64,000 nt of DNA from Lineolata rhizophorae (Eukaryota; Ascomycota; Dothideomycetes; Lineolatales; Lineolataceae): assembly GCA_010093515.1 (NCBI GenBank), contig MU001682.1, positions 565,536 through 629,535 of the forward strand, written 5' to 3'. Every line of letters begins with the position of its first letter. The first letter of the stretch is position 1. The notes below the pieces were generated by a model, which had not been told where the DNA came from, searched no databases, and was given only the letters and a program-made list of their open reading frames with translations. The position numbers and the translations under genes were made by a program. This document shows, piece after piece, positions 11,112 through 21,285 of the stretch.

Positions 11112-12440
11112 ATGACCACCGCAAGAACTTCAGAATGGCGCAAGCTGCCCGTGAGCTTGACGGAGCTTTGCATCGACACTACTCTCCGCTGCGGACAGTC
11201 CTTCAGGTATCTAGCCACCCAACACGCCCCAATTGCGCCTTTGACATGTCTAATGGTCTATAGATGGCGTCGGTCAGATGATGGTATCTGGTCCTGTGCT
11301 CTCCGGGGGCGCATTCTATCCCTTCGTCAGGACGCGCAGCACCTGTACTATCGTTCTGTATGCCCAAACCCGGCCACACTGCCCACTCCGCCGGCTACCC
11401 CTTCCGTTACAGACGAGGACGACGATACTTTGGAACTGATAGAGCACTACTTCAATCTCAAGCCGAATCTGGGGCAACTATACGATGAATGGGCAACTGC
11501 CGATCTGAATTTTCGCAGGAAAGCGCCGAAGTTTACTGGTGTCAGGATCCTTAAACAAGATGCCTGGGAAGCGCTCGTTGGGTTCATATGCAGCAGCAAC
11601 AATAACATCGCACGGATATCTCAGATGGTGGAGAAACTCTGTTTGAACTATGGCCCTTATGTCGGGACCATAGATTCAAAGCCATACCACGATTTCCCCT
11701 CTCCAAGTACACTAGTGGGCCCGAAAGTGGAGGAACATCTACGGAAGCTTGGGTTTGGATACCGCGCAAAATATCTACACCAAACGGCCAAGCTAGTTGC
11801 TCAGGAGCGGGGCGAAGGATGGCTTGAGGACTTAAGGAATCCCGAAAGCTCGCTACGGCCTCAACCAAACCAGTCGGCCGGTGAAATGGTTGAGGGCGGG
11901 CGAGAAGGATATCGAAAAGCTCACGAGGAACTTCTTAACCTCCAGGGTGTTGGCCCGAAAGTCGCGGACTGCGTCTGCTTAATGGGCTTGGGATGGGGTG
12001 AGGCTGTACCAGTCGACACCCATGGTAAGTGAGAGGGCGCCGATTAAAGCTTCTGTTTGCCACGCTAACAGTCAAGCTTAGTATGGCAGATCGCCCAACG
12101 CGACTATAAATTTGGAAAAGGGAAGCACAGCAGCTTAACGAAGGCGACGTATGATGGCGTAGCCAACAAGTTCCGTGCCTTGTGGGGCAAGGAGGCAGGC
12201 TGGGCGCACTCTGTACTTTTCACTGCAGACCTGAAGGTATTCGCGGAGAGGCTAGTTGCAAAGAAAGAGGAGCATATCGTCGAAGTCAAGGTTGAGGATG
12301 AAGGGGTGACAACCGTCGTAGCAACCAGGGAGACGAAAGAGAAACTAGTCAAGCGGGGGTTTGAAGAGGCAGAGTACCCGTCCGTTAAAATTGAAGAAAC
12401 AACCGCGAGAAGGACGAGCAAGCGCCGGAAAAGAACATAG
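11112..12440 (+). CDS. OGG1: 8-oxoguanine DNA glycosylase/lyase
   Basis: Exons 11112-11206, 11264-12024 and 12082-12440 (404 aa). The first intron (57 bp) is in frame and stop-free; removing it joins CGQSFR to [15 protein letters not shown], the conserved OGG1 junction. The helix-hairpin-helix and GPD loop reads [20 protein letters not shown], with Schiff-base nucleophile Lys264. Catalytic Asp283 is in [33 protein letters not shown] is the minor-groove loop. The enzyme excises 8-oxoguanine opposite C and nicks the strand. The basic C-terminus (RRTSKRRKR) looks like a nuclear signal. An in-frame ATG at 11040 would add 24 residues (MHPIGTWRSFKYFACRPKSV) that could be a mitochondrial presequence, so the true start is uncertain. 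Confidence 0.94.
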
Positions 12441-13209
12441 TCTATACCAATCTAGTAACCGGTGACCCCGGAACGTAGTCGAGGCTCAGGAACCGTAGCC
12501 CGAGTTTCCGAGACTTTGATCGACATACGTCGGATATCTCGCATGCTTCCAGGGTTTTTTGTTTGCTTGGCGTTTATATTGCCGGTCTTTGGTTGGGCTT
12601 GGTTGCTGTTCATCCGTCACTGGGCCGTCAAATGTAGACATGATCGCTTGGTGTTGTCCATGCGCGCAGTGTAGGTCCATGTTGAATATTTGGACTCAGC
12701 GGACTGGCGAATACTCTAACCGTTCATCGTGTCTCCTCAAGCAACCAATAGGCCAGACTCGATCTCACACCTAGCACCCAACTTACGTGGCCAGCTTCAG
12801 AGCTGCATCCTGGAAAGTTAAGCGAGTAAGAAAGAGTTGTTCCATCTATCAATTTGCCGTCAATTGGCGGGGTCACTTTATTTGAGAATTTATACCCGGT
12901 CAATAATTATAATCGCCGGGCCGAAATCCCCTGCTTGGCACGTCCCTTCCAGAGAAGCCACAACGCTCAAAGAATTTCGTCAAGAGCACACAGTCCTATC
13001 CACAAATTTACTAGGCAATTTCTAAGGTCATATGGGTGTCACTAGTCAGGTGGGCGCTCTTATGCATTCGGACTTGGCTAGGTAACCTAATCGCCTCCGT
13101 CCCTAGGGTAGAGGCTCCAAATTGGTATATAAAACTCATCTGCCTCATTGTAGAGGCATTGATCGTTGTCCCACATTCCGGTTTTCTCGACAATCACATA
13201 ATCGCCGCC
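12441..13209. other. Intergenic, upstream of GH131 gene
   Basis: No gene is seen. The right end carries a clear TATA box (13126-13134). The left half contains only short unsupported frames. Confidence 0.5.
13126..13134 (+). promoter_or_regulatory. TATA box of GH131 gene
   Basis: TATATAAAA lies 76 bp before the ATG at 13210. It is a canonical TATA, fitting a strongly regulated secreted-enzyme gene. Confidence 0.6.
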
Positions 13210-14129
13210 ATGAGCATCTTCGTAGCCGCTGCTACAGCTTTCATTATTCAGTCCGCTGCCGCGCAGTGCTCTTCTAGTTGTGACATTGTTCTCGATGGCC
13301 GCGTGCCGGAAGGTACCACGCCCAGCGATTTTGACTCGTACTCAACTTCGCCATTCAACGCCGAATACGTCAAGGGCGAAGACTTACAGTGGTCTGAGAT
13401 TGTCGAGCTCCCTGATGTTCCACCATCCATATTCGATGAGGGCTGCGCCATCCCCGTCGAAGTGACCATCTCCGATGAGTCCATCTTCAATCCCTCCGGC
13501 GACCCGCAGAATGGATTCCGCCGTGCAGGCCTACAGATCCAGGGCGACGACCCAGAGGACCCGAGCAGCGAGGGCATCAAGACATTCCATTGGAGCGTTA
13601 TGATCGATCCTCAACGGCCGCTCAACTACAGCCACGAGTACCTGCTCGCCTGGCACGAGACGGCATCGTATGACGCTAACGAGTTCCAGTTCCAGACTGG
13701 CTCGCTCATTGGCCGTGAAAGCCAATACCCGGCGGACACATGGAAGATGATCGATAGGAACAACCAAGTTATGTGGAGCACGGATATTGTCGAAGGAGAG
13801 TGGCAGAACTTTGCCCTTACTGTTGACTGGGACGGAAAGTAAGTCTGACGTTGTTTGAGTGTGGCACTTAGACAATTACTGACCCGTGGTTTTGCAGTCG
13901 CCTAAGCACCTATTATTCCTTAGGAGATGCCCCGCTTGAGCTCGTGTCGGATTCGGTTTACAACAACAACGCAGGGGATGGTCAATTCCAGGTCGGCATT
14001 CTAAAGAAGCCCACAGGCACGTCTGATGTTGTGAACAGCGGTTTCCAAGAGTCTGGTATCGACGAGGGTCTAATTTACGGAGGTATATTTGTCGAGGATA
14101 GCGCAAGCGGGTGCGTGACAACGGAATAG
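13210..14129 (+). CDS. Secreted glycoside hydrolase family 131 (beta-glucanase)
   Basis: Exons 13210-13838 and 13898-14129 (286 aa; 59-bp intron). Residues 1-18 form a signal peptide (MSIFVAAATAFIIQSAAA). The mature N-terminus follows the GH131 pattern: CDIVLDGRVPEGTTPSDFDSY, TSPFNAEYVKG, LQWSEIVELPDVPPSIFDE, VEVTISDESIFNPSG and GFRRAGLQIQ. Then come ETASYDANEFQFQTGSL and WQNFALTVDWDGNRLSTYYS, with GGIFVEDSASGCVT at the end. Characterised GH131 enzymes act on beta-1,3/1,6- and beta-1,4-glucans outside the cell. No carbohydrate-binding module is present. A possible poly(A) signal AATAAA lies at 14278-14283. Confidence 0.85.
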
Positions 14130-14370
14130 AAGATTTGGGCATTACTGTATATAGACCACGCAACGGAAAATGCTGCTAATTAGAAAATACTGACTACGAT
14201 CCGAGCCAAAAGTTCCACAGGACGTCAGAATATTGACCAAACGAGGCAATAGCTATGGTGATAGTTCCGCAGGTTGAATAAACGAAATCCAAATTTCTAA
14301 ATTCTAATCATGGTCGGTGAACACAGGGTCGTGGATCACCTGTACAATGAAACACTAAAGTTGGCAGACA
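14130..14370. terminator. Convergent 3' region of GH131 and MTAP genes
   Basis: A 241-bp AT-rich spacer between two stop codons. AATAAA at 14278-14283 on the + strand is a candidate poly(A) signal for the GH131 transcript. Confidence 0.35.
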
Positions 14371-15372
14371 TCAGTCGAAATATCCAGGGAATAGCCAGCC
14401 CAGCTTCTTTGACGCCTCCTCACTTCGGCCCGGCTTCGCGGTGATAGCTCCGGCAAACTTGGTCTGGCCGTCAAGGTGTTTGGCTAAGACTTGTTCGCCA
14501 TGTTCTTCCTTGCTGAGCTCGTTTAGGACGGCGCCAACAAAACGAAGGGCGTTTTGCGAGTTGGCTTTCATATGGCCCATTACCATCTCAACACTGACAT
14601 CCCCGGAGTTGTGCCAACAGTCGTAGTCCGTCGCCATGCAGATCATCTGGTACGAGATCTCGGCTTCTCGTGCGAGCTTAGATTCTGGCAAGCAGGACAT
14701 GTTGATGACGCTGCCTCCCCAGCTACGGTAGAGGTTACTCTCGGCGCGAGTACTAAACTGGGGTCCCTCTGATCCGAATATTAGGATGTTGAGACAGTGA
14801 TGGTCTATTAGGCTTGAGGTAGAGATTTCTGGATGTGACGTACCCATGCAAACTAAGATCCCCTTATCATGTAGCACAACGCCGTCCCCTTCCAAACTAT
14901 GACCACACGTCCGGATAACCTTGGCAAGGCCTTCGTCGAAAGGGTCGGCGAAGCCTACATGGCCAACCATCCCACCTTCAAAGAAGGTAAACGGCCGGAT
15001 GCCCTTGGTACGGTCGATGACTTGGTCGGGTACAACAAAATCCCTCGGCTTGATCTCTTCCTTCAAACTCCCTACGGCAGAGAATGCGATGATTGTCCGA
15101 ACTCCAATAGAGCGTAGAGCCGCAATATTTGCTCTAGATGGCACCTCATGCGGCGCAAGCTCATGATGGACACCATGCCGTGAGATAAAAGCTATCGGGA
15201 TGGGTTTGCCTGATGTTGGTGATGGGTGATGTAAGACTGATATGGGCGAAGAAGGCATGCCCCATGGTGTTGTCACATTTAGGTTTGCGACGTGAGTGAA
15301 CCCCGGAAGGTGTTGGAGGCCGGTGCCGCCAATGACAGCGATGTGGATTGGATCTAGAAGTTGCTTGATCAT
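14371..15372 (-). CDS. MEU1: S-methyl-5'-thioadenosine phosphorylase (MTAP)
   Basis: Exons 15372-14844 and 14768-14371 (308 aa). The 75-bp intron is in frame and stop-free; splicing gives LVCMEGPQFSTRAESNLYR, the family sequence. Other motifs are IAVIGGTGLQHLPGF (phosphate loop), ISRHGVHHELAPHEVPSRANI, SAVGSLKEEIKPRDFVVPDQ, SVINMSCLPESKLAREAEI and ATDYDCWH. It phosphorolyses methylthioadenosine from polyamine synthesis to adenine and methylthioribose-1-phosphate, feeding methionine salvage and the AMP pool. The family is about 300-350 aa long, so this is complete. Confidence 0.95.
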   Translation of the reverse strand: MIKQLLDPIHIAVIGGTGLQHLPGFTHVANLNVTTPWGMPSSPISVLHHPSPTSGKPIPIAFISRHGVHHELAPHEVPSRANIAALRSIGVRTIIAFSAVGSLKEEIKPRDFVVPDQVIDRTKGIRPFTFFEGGMVGHVGFADPFDEGLAKVIRTCGHSLEGDGVVLHDKGILVCMGTSHPEISTSSLIDHHCLNILIFGSEGPQFSTRAESNLYRSWGGSVINMSCLPESKLAREAEISYQMICMATDYDCWHNSGDVSVEMVMGHMKANSQNALRFVGAVLNELSKEEHGEQVLAKHLDGQTKFAGAITAKPGRSEEASKKLGWLFPGYFD

Positions 15373-15926
15373 TTAGAAGTGACTCCGTCATGAAACCGAG
15401 CTCTTAGAGACGGGAAAGATAAGGCCTGACGGAATTCAAATGGGTAGGAAACGACGTAAATGAATATTAAAAAAAAGTCTACAACTATGACAACCAAAAG
15501 AAACCTCTAAGGCTCCCTGGGCTGCTTACCCGAGTAGGTGCTGGAGATATCGGCCATGTTTGCGGCAAATTTTGCCGAAGTCAATTTGCAACGTACGACC
15601 GTTTCCCGAAGGCTCTGTCTTTGGCACCTCACTAAGGTCGGTAAAAAGGAGAGGTTCATAGGACGTTCTTTGGGCACTGAGTGAGAATTGCTTCCTTGGT
15701 GTGGTTGGGCACGGAGAGCTCGGCTAACCTACCTAGGTACTCCCATCCATGTGTACATGGGACGCGCCGATAGACGCAATCGCATACATACGCCCAGGAC
15801 TAAAAACATCGGAGCAACGCTCGGAAAAGCTAGATTCAAGTAAGGCGAAGAAAAGAGTCTAATTAACTTGCCAGAGAGGGAAAAAAATCGACGTAATATG
15901 AAATTACAAAAAAGATAATTTCAATT
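15373..15926. other. Upstream region of MTAP, then tRNA-Ser 3' flank
   Basis: This stretch holds the MTAP promoter. A 50-codon leftward frame (15659-15507) was examined and has no family support. The right end contains the T6 stop signal of the tRNA. Confidence 0.45.
15908..15913 (-). terminator. Pol III terminator of tRNA-Ser
   Basis: A run of six T on the minus strand, 13 nt after the tRNA 3' end, is a standard RNA polymerase III stop. Confidence 0.7.
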
Positions 15927-16007
15927 CGACACGAGCAGGATTCGAACCTGCGCTCCCGAGGGAACTGCCTTAGCAGGGCAGCGCGTTAACCACTCCGCCA
16001 TCGTGCC
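15927..16007 (-). tRNA. tRNA-Ser(GCT)
   Basis: Read leftward it folds as a class II tRNA. The acceptor is GGCACGA with TCGTGTC and a G discriminator, as expected for serine. The anticodon stem is CTGCC/GGCAG with loop CTGCTAA (anticodon GCT, decoding AGC/AGT). There is a long 13-nt variable arm and a T-arm GCAGG-TTCGAAT-CCTGC. There is no intron. Confidence 0.96.
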
Positions 16008-16808
16008 AATTGGAGGTATTATGGAAATGAGACAGTATATATACAAATTCATATTGTTGTGTCCAGAATACCCTAAGATGAACTCATTGAACATCCATTC
16101 TATCGAGCCGTAACCCAGACTAGCAGCTGCTCAACCGTGTGGGTGCGCGAAAGGTGCATTTGTCTCAAGTTTATGCAACCAATCGTCATCCTCTACGACG
16201 ATTCTAACTCTCAGCGCTTTCGCGAACGGCTGTCGAATTTCGAGGGACGGAAGAAAAATGTTGTAGTATTAAGTGAGCACGAACTACACATGGACGGAAT
16301 ATATAGGTTAGAAAGGAGACTACCTATTGATTTCTTCCGGTCAAGCTGATTTTGAAACTGGGAATAAATGGATAGCATCATTTCATCGCTCAACTAGTTC
16401 AGCGCTATGATTTGCCAAGACTTTCTAGACGTGGCAAGGCCTTCCCACATAGGCTCATAAACCGAAGTAGCTATGTAAACATGGGAGAAGGCTCAATAGG
16501 AACACCAAGGAAGATTGGGAACATATCCTGATTTGATGCGTGTAAGAAACGTACTCGCAAAGGAGGCTATACAGCAATCCGGGAGTTAAGAGGATCTACC
16601 TTTGATTGCATGAGCTCAGAAAAGGAACAGCGGAAAACCAACTGAGGCGCCAAATATTGTTGAATGCCATGAACATCAAGACGTCGGTGTTTTCAATCCG
16701 GAACAATATACACGAAATCCCATAAAGAGCCGGTACCCGCCCATTACCACAATCGCAAGATTCTAAAGTACAGCTTGTTCTGGCAGTCCGTCCCTCAACC
16801 GCGAGGTG
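16008..16808. other. AT-rich intergenic region
   Basis: About 800 bp between the tRNA and the small membrane protein gene. Only short, unsupported frames are present (for example 16137-16349). I see no gene. Confidence 0.5.
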
Positions 16809-17333
16809 TCATATGAGCCGATCGCCTTTTTTGCTTCTGTAAGGCTCGCTCGCCTCGTACTTGCTCTTCTCCGTGACCCGCTGCGTGTCCGTCGTCGGAG
16901 CGTGTCGAGTCGGCGCTGGATCAATGCTCGCTTCCGCGCTCGGGTTCGCGGCGTTGTCACTTCCGCCGTTGCGTTGCATCTCTAGGTGTTTGTAGAGCAG
17001 CTCTTGCTCCTGGCGCTTTCGCCGTCGCTCTTGTTCTGCTATGGTGCGTTGTTGTCGATCGTGGTTGATGGACTTCTTCGCGAAGTAGTAGGATCCGGCA
17101 CCGGCTGGAGGGGGTTGAGGCTGTTAGCACTGCGGAAAGACTAGAGGGATCGCTGTGAATTCGCGCGTACCGGCTATGAAGAATACCCAGCCGTAGCTGT
17201 ATAGGAGATTATTAGCAAGTGACGGCTAGGCGTCGCACATGCGGGAGCTCGTACCCTACCGATCTGACCTGCGAAGACTGTTAGTCCCTCAATTGGCAGA
17301 TGCAGAGTGCATAAGAACGCGCACCGTATTCAT
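16809..17333 (-). CDS. Small single-pass membrane protein (DUF4748-like), micro-exon gene
   Basis: Four exons read leftward: 17333-17325 (9 nt), 17268-17255 (14 nt), 17196-17171 (26 nt) and 17104-16809 (296 nt). The introns are 56, 58 and 66 bp, all GT-AG. The product is 114 aa and begins MNTVRSVGYGWVFFIAAGAGSY, then YFAKKSINHDRQQRTIAEQERRRKRQEQE. It therefore has one short hydrophobic segment (about 9-22), then a long charged helix and a hydrophilic tail. The pattern matches a conserved fungal family of about 100 aa that I remember as DUF4748; that name is from memory. Function is unknown; the small size and layout would suit a mitochondrial or ER membrane subunit. Confidence 0.72.
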
Positions 17334-19075
17334 GATCTGAATGAAATGTAGCTACAACTCTTGCACGAATTGTTTGGTGCAGTGAGGTCGGCAAGAGCTT
17401 TGGTCGTGAGGGCAATAAATGTACGCAGCACGAAGATCGCCGACCACCGGGTCGATGTTCCGCTGCGGCAAGGGTAAAGTGGCGCCACAGCGACGGGCCC
17501 TTCCATATAAACCACGTGACCATAAATCTTCTTGAGGCCAGACAGAATAGCACGGGCACGAAGAATGCAAATAAGATGATCTCAATAAAGGTAGCTTCCA
17601 ATATACCGACAAGTTAGAATTGCAAAAACGACCATATTTGTCAGGCAGGAGTTCGCTACGCAAAACATTTCTATCTACGTAGTACTTCATCCATCATAGC
17701 CAAATGGATCGAATTGGATATTAGGTTATGGCATACCTAACAGAGACAATTTCTCAAACTGTCACTGCGATATAACTAGTCAATATCAGTGATCGCAAAT
17801 ACTGATCTTGCTGAATGTTTGCAGAGCGAGAACAGGGCTAGCTAAAACCGTTGTTACAATCAATGTTCAGTAAGAACTATGGAGCATAACACAAATCCTC
17901 CAGAAATCTTAAAAAAGAACTTCAAAAAGACGCACTGAAGAATGAGGGGGGCTTATTTTTGCGCCCTGTTTTTGATCGGTTATAGGGCCCAAGAAACACC
18001 TCTAAGCGAAAGACTGATGACATTGTCTTCCCAAACGATGCTGGACTAGCATACCTACTTAATTGGACTATGTGCATAGTGCGTCTATCTTCTTCCGAAC
18101 TTTCCGGTCTCTGAAGCAAAGTCGATAGCTTCATGGGTTGCAGTGTCATGGGTTGCAGTGTAATGGAGCCGTTCTGCCAGATAGATGCAGCCGCACCTGA
18201 TCAACGTCGCTTGCCCATCAAGGTGCAATGCAAACCGCTTCAACGGCGCAGCTGCAACGCATAACCTGACCTCTTGCAACCGAGATGGCCGAGAGGACCG
18301 CTTCCGATAACACGGAGAACGCGGCGACGTGGTTGGCTGGGGAGGGCCGCGTTCCTTTTGGCGATACAACCACCATCGGCGACCAAGACTCGAATTTGAC
18401 CGAAGCAGAACCGCGCAGGCGGGGGTGCAGCATGCTTGACTGATCTCATCGGGGGCGTCGCCGTTCGCCCAGCACAGGGTTGGTGGCCGCCATCTCCACA
18501 CTTCAAAAGGGTCGCCAATCGCCCCCCCAACGCTGCGGAGCGGCCGGCCGCTGAGGAAGAAGAAGACGGCGGGATACCTAGCGCGTAACGGTTCTCGTGC
18601 GCGTTTTCGCCTCCGACAAGGTCGCTGGCGCGGCTTCCATCGGACTGCCTGTGGATGAAAGAAGGGCGGCTGACAGCTGCGAGTCCCGGCTGCTTTTCGT
18701 CATCCCGGCCTCGGCGCCCGCCGCCTGGCCTATCAGATCCTCGCCGATTTTATAACACAAGCGCCGCACCCTATTGCGCGCCCTCCATCCGCAGCTCTGC
18801 CGACGACAAAATAGAACATACGATATTATCTTTGGGCCCGCCCGAGTCTTCCCCGATTCCGATATTCGACATCCGACGTCCAGCCGCGGAACGCAAACAG
18901 CCCTGCCGTTCCAGGACTACTGTTCCAGGTCTCCTTTATTAAGTCGCGAACGGCTCTACACCTGGTAACCGCTGTAGAGGCAAAGTCCGGGCTCAAACGG
19001 CCACCTTGACGACCCTCACTCTTCCCGCCGGCTGGCGGTAACCGCTCGCCGCATCTCCTTCCCTTCCTCCACGCC
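17334..19075. other. Long gene-free divergent region
   Basis: 1.7 kb between divergent genes. Open frames at 17281-17690 and 18085-18530 overlap in several frames and show no family. A perfect tandem duplication of a 15-mer lies at 18131-18160. The right third is GC-rich. Confidence 0.45.
18131..18160. repeat. 15-bp tandem duplication
   Basis: TCATGGGTTGCAGTG occurs twice head-to-tail (18131-18145 and 18146-18160) with the start of a degenerate third unit (TAATGG). The function is unknown; it may be simple replication slippage. Confidence 0.7.
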
Positions 19076-19687
19076 ATGCCCACGAACCGACCATTCCTCT
19101 CCAACTTCCTCGCCGCCTTCCGCGCGCACTCGGCGCTGCAGAAGGCGGCCTCGCCGTCATCCTCGGGCTCCAACGCCCCGTGCCAAGCGCCCTACAACAC
19201 GTACGCGACCACGAGCACCACGACGGCAACGGCGACGGCCGACGCCTTCAGTTCCTCCTCCTCTTCCAGCGCCGGTGCCGAGTCCAGGACAGCGGCGACG
19301 ACTCCACCGGCCGCTAAGTCAGGACCCGCCGCCGGCGCGACCACGGCCGCCGTCCAGGCCGCCGGGCAATTCCATGCCCAAGGTCCGCGGAACCACGGCC
19401 AGCACCACCACAACCACCACCATCACCACCACCAGCAGGCCGCGTCCTCGCCGTACGTGCGCTCGCCGGCGTCACCGACGTCAGGGACCTTCCCACTCGG
19501 TGGCAGCGCGAGCAGGCAACGACGCGGCTCGGATAGCTCGTCCGAGGGCTTCCGCGACGCGGTGGGCGCCGAAAAGTGGTATATTGGCGGGCGGACTGCG
19601 GCGGGAGAGGAACGCTTCTACAAGCTGGGCATGGTGAAGAAGCACCGCAGTATCGATCGGTTGAGTCTTGATCGGCTGAGCTTGTGA
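19076..19687 (+). CDS. Low-complexity fungal protein with conserved-looking C-terminus
   Basis: A single exon of 203 aa. The N-terminus (MPTNRPFLSNFLAAFRAHSALQ) is amphipathic. The middle is Ser/Thr/Ala-rich with a histidine tract (near residues 110-123) and Ser-Pro motifs. The last 40 residues, including EKWYIGGRTAAGEERFYKLG and HRSIDRLSLDRLSL, look folded and conserved, and are followed at once by the stop. I recognise no named domain. An A18 run starts 16 bp after the stop. An unconserved frame is the alternative, but codon periodicity and the compact C-terminal motif favour a real gene. Confidence 0.62.
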   Translation: MPTNRPFLSNFLAAFRAHSALQKAASPSSSGSNAPCQAPYNTYATTSTTTATATADAFSSSSSSSAGAESRTAATTPPAAKSGPAAGATTAAVQAAGQFHAQGPRNHGQHHHNHHHHHHQQAASSPYVRSPASPTSGTFPLGGSASRQRRGSDSSSEGFRDAVGAEKWYIGGRTAAGEERFYKLGMVKKHRSIDRLSLDRLSL

Positions 19688-20225
19688 AAAGATGGCATGT
19701 GCCAAAAAAAAAAAAAAAAAAGAATCCCGGGGGAAACGGAAAAGTATGCATTGGGAACTTGGCGTCTTGTGAACTGATTACGGATAACGGTCTTCTGTTA
19801 TGGGTGTACATGGATGTGCGCCGTGGGAGCTGCACTCCGAGGCTATATCTTGAGGGTTGAACGCAAAGTTTTGATGCTTTTTTGTTATCTTAGGAGCGGT
19901 CAAGCTTATTTGCCTTAGACTGTACAGATGTTAACTTCACCAAGAGTAAAGCTCACTAGATTGCACGCAAGAAAATAGTTCCATCAGACGTAAAATATCA
20001 GAAGGGTGACTCATCCAGCTGTTTCAAGAAACATTTTAGTGCAGACTTACAAGATTTAAGATATGTACAGAGGATCGCTCCTAGTTAAGTTGTATCGTTG
20101 CATCTTCCAAATCTAATCGTACAACATTCCCATAATCCATAGAATGAATCCTTTCCTAGGTTTCGTTATCAAATGATTCCACCCACAACGCCCTAGTCTA
20201 AACCGCATGCCGCAAGTTTCTACAG
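19688..20225. other. Convergent intergenic region
   Basis: AT-rich 3' region of two convergent genes, opening with an A18 tract (19704-19721). A TGACTCA at 20007-20013 is downstream of both genes and is not treated as regulatory. Confidence 0.45.
19704..19721 (+). repeat. A18 tract
   Basis: Eighteen consecutive A begin 16 bp after the stop of the intronless low-complexity gene. Confidence 0.85.
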
Positions 20226-21285
20226 TTATTGAGTTAGCTCCCGTGAGGTCCACCTAACTTCCGCTCTCTTGATTAACTCCTCATAGAGCGTCCAAGCCAA
20301 AGCAGACGCCATAGCCTTCCTGGCTATCCTGAGCCCTAGCCCATGGAACAAGCTCTGCACGCCTTCCTCACGAAGCATCATCTTGGCCGCTACAGCCATG
20401 TTACGGTATCGGTCCGGCATCAACTGCAATCGCGTCTTTATCGCATCGAACGGATTCGTAATCGTGGTGCCTAGTCCCGCAGCCACGATCCCAGAGATGA
20501 AGTTGATCCCCGCCGCCGTGCTCGTCGGCAACTTTCTAGACCCTTCCGCTGGCGCGTACGGCTCTAGCGGCTGGTGCCGTAACCGCGACGCTAGAGCACT
20601 TAGCCGTTTCTTGCTCTGCTCGTAGAAAACGACGTAGAGACCGGCGTAGGGAGCGTCTCGCACGGCGGTGGCGCCGAAGCCGGCGAAGAAGCCGCGCAGT
20701 CCCGCCGAGCGCGCGATGTCGGCTGACGCAGCCCCTAGACTGCGGTAATTGTATAAACTGCTCTCGTAGCGAACTTTGATTACCGTGATTGGCATCATGA
20801 CGAAGCCTGCGGCGGCGCGCGCGAAGGCGCCAGTCACCAAGTTCGCGGCGTTGGATAGTCGTGGTAGTGACGATGAGTGCGCATGCCGACTCCCCGCAGT
20901 TACAGATCCCGTCGCTGTCGTTGTTGGCATCAGACCTTCGCTACGCGCAACGGTTTGTCGCAGTACATTGAGGCTGGAAAAGTAGAAGGCAGAGCCGAAC
21001 CCGGTGCGAAGGGCTGAAGGGACGGTGCCGCGCCATAGCTGGAGGACGGGCTTGGGGCCTGCGGCGATGGTGCGAAGTGTAGGGAGGAGAGCCGAGTCGG
21101 GAGACTGCTGCACACGGGTCTTGAGGAGGTCGGCGGGCTGGAGGAGAACGGCTGAGAGGAGACCGGAGCCGAGTCCGGCGATGAAATGGAAGGCTTTGGG
21201 TAGGTGTCAGTAGCGGGATTTTACGATGGATCTCGATGGCAGACAAACAAGTAAGCGAAGAGCGTGAGGGCCGCTCATCTGACAT
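20226..21285 (-). CDS. HEM25: Mitochondrial glycine carrier Hem25/SLC25A38
   Basis: Exons 21285-21249 and 21193-20226 (334 aa; 55-bp intron with a CTGAC branch motif). Splicing gives [19 protein letters not shown], then [20 protein letters not shown]. The three carrier signatures are PADLLK (first repeat), PITVIK in [13 protein letters not shown] (second, the Hem25-specific form) and PFDAIK in [14 protein letters not shown] (third). These identify the SLC25A38 subgroup, which brings glycine into mitochondria for the first step of haem synthesis. The Ser/Thr/Gly-rich stretch between repeats one and two is a fungal insertion. Confidence 0.93.

Noticed and set aside
15380-15385. TGACTC next to the MTAP start
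   Set aside because: Only about 8 bp from the ATG, too close to act as an upstream activator site; likely chance.
15507-15659. 50-codon leftward frame beginning MNLSFLPTLV
   Set aside because: It resembles a presequence slightly, but there is no conserved body and it lies in the MTAP promoter.
18085-18530. Leftward frames upstream of the low-complexity gene
   Set aside because: Three frames are open at once and none shows a domain or splice partner.
20007-20013. TGACTCA in a convergent spacer
   Set aside because: It lies downstream of both flanking genes; it shows that the 7-mer also occurs by chance in this window.
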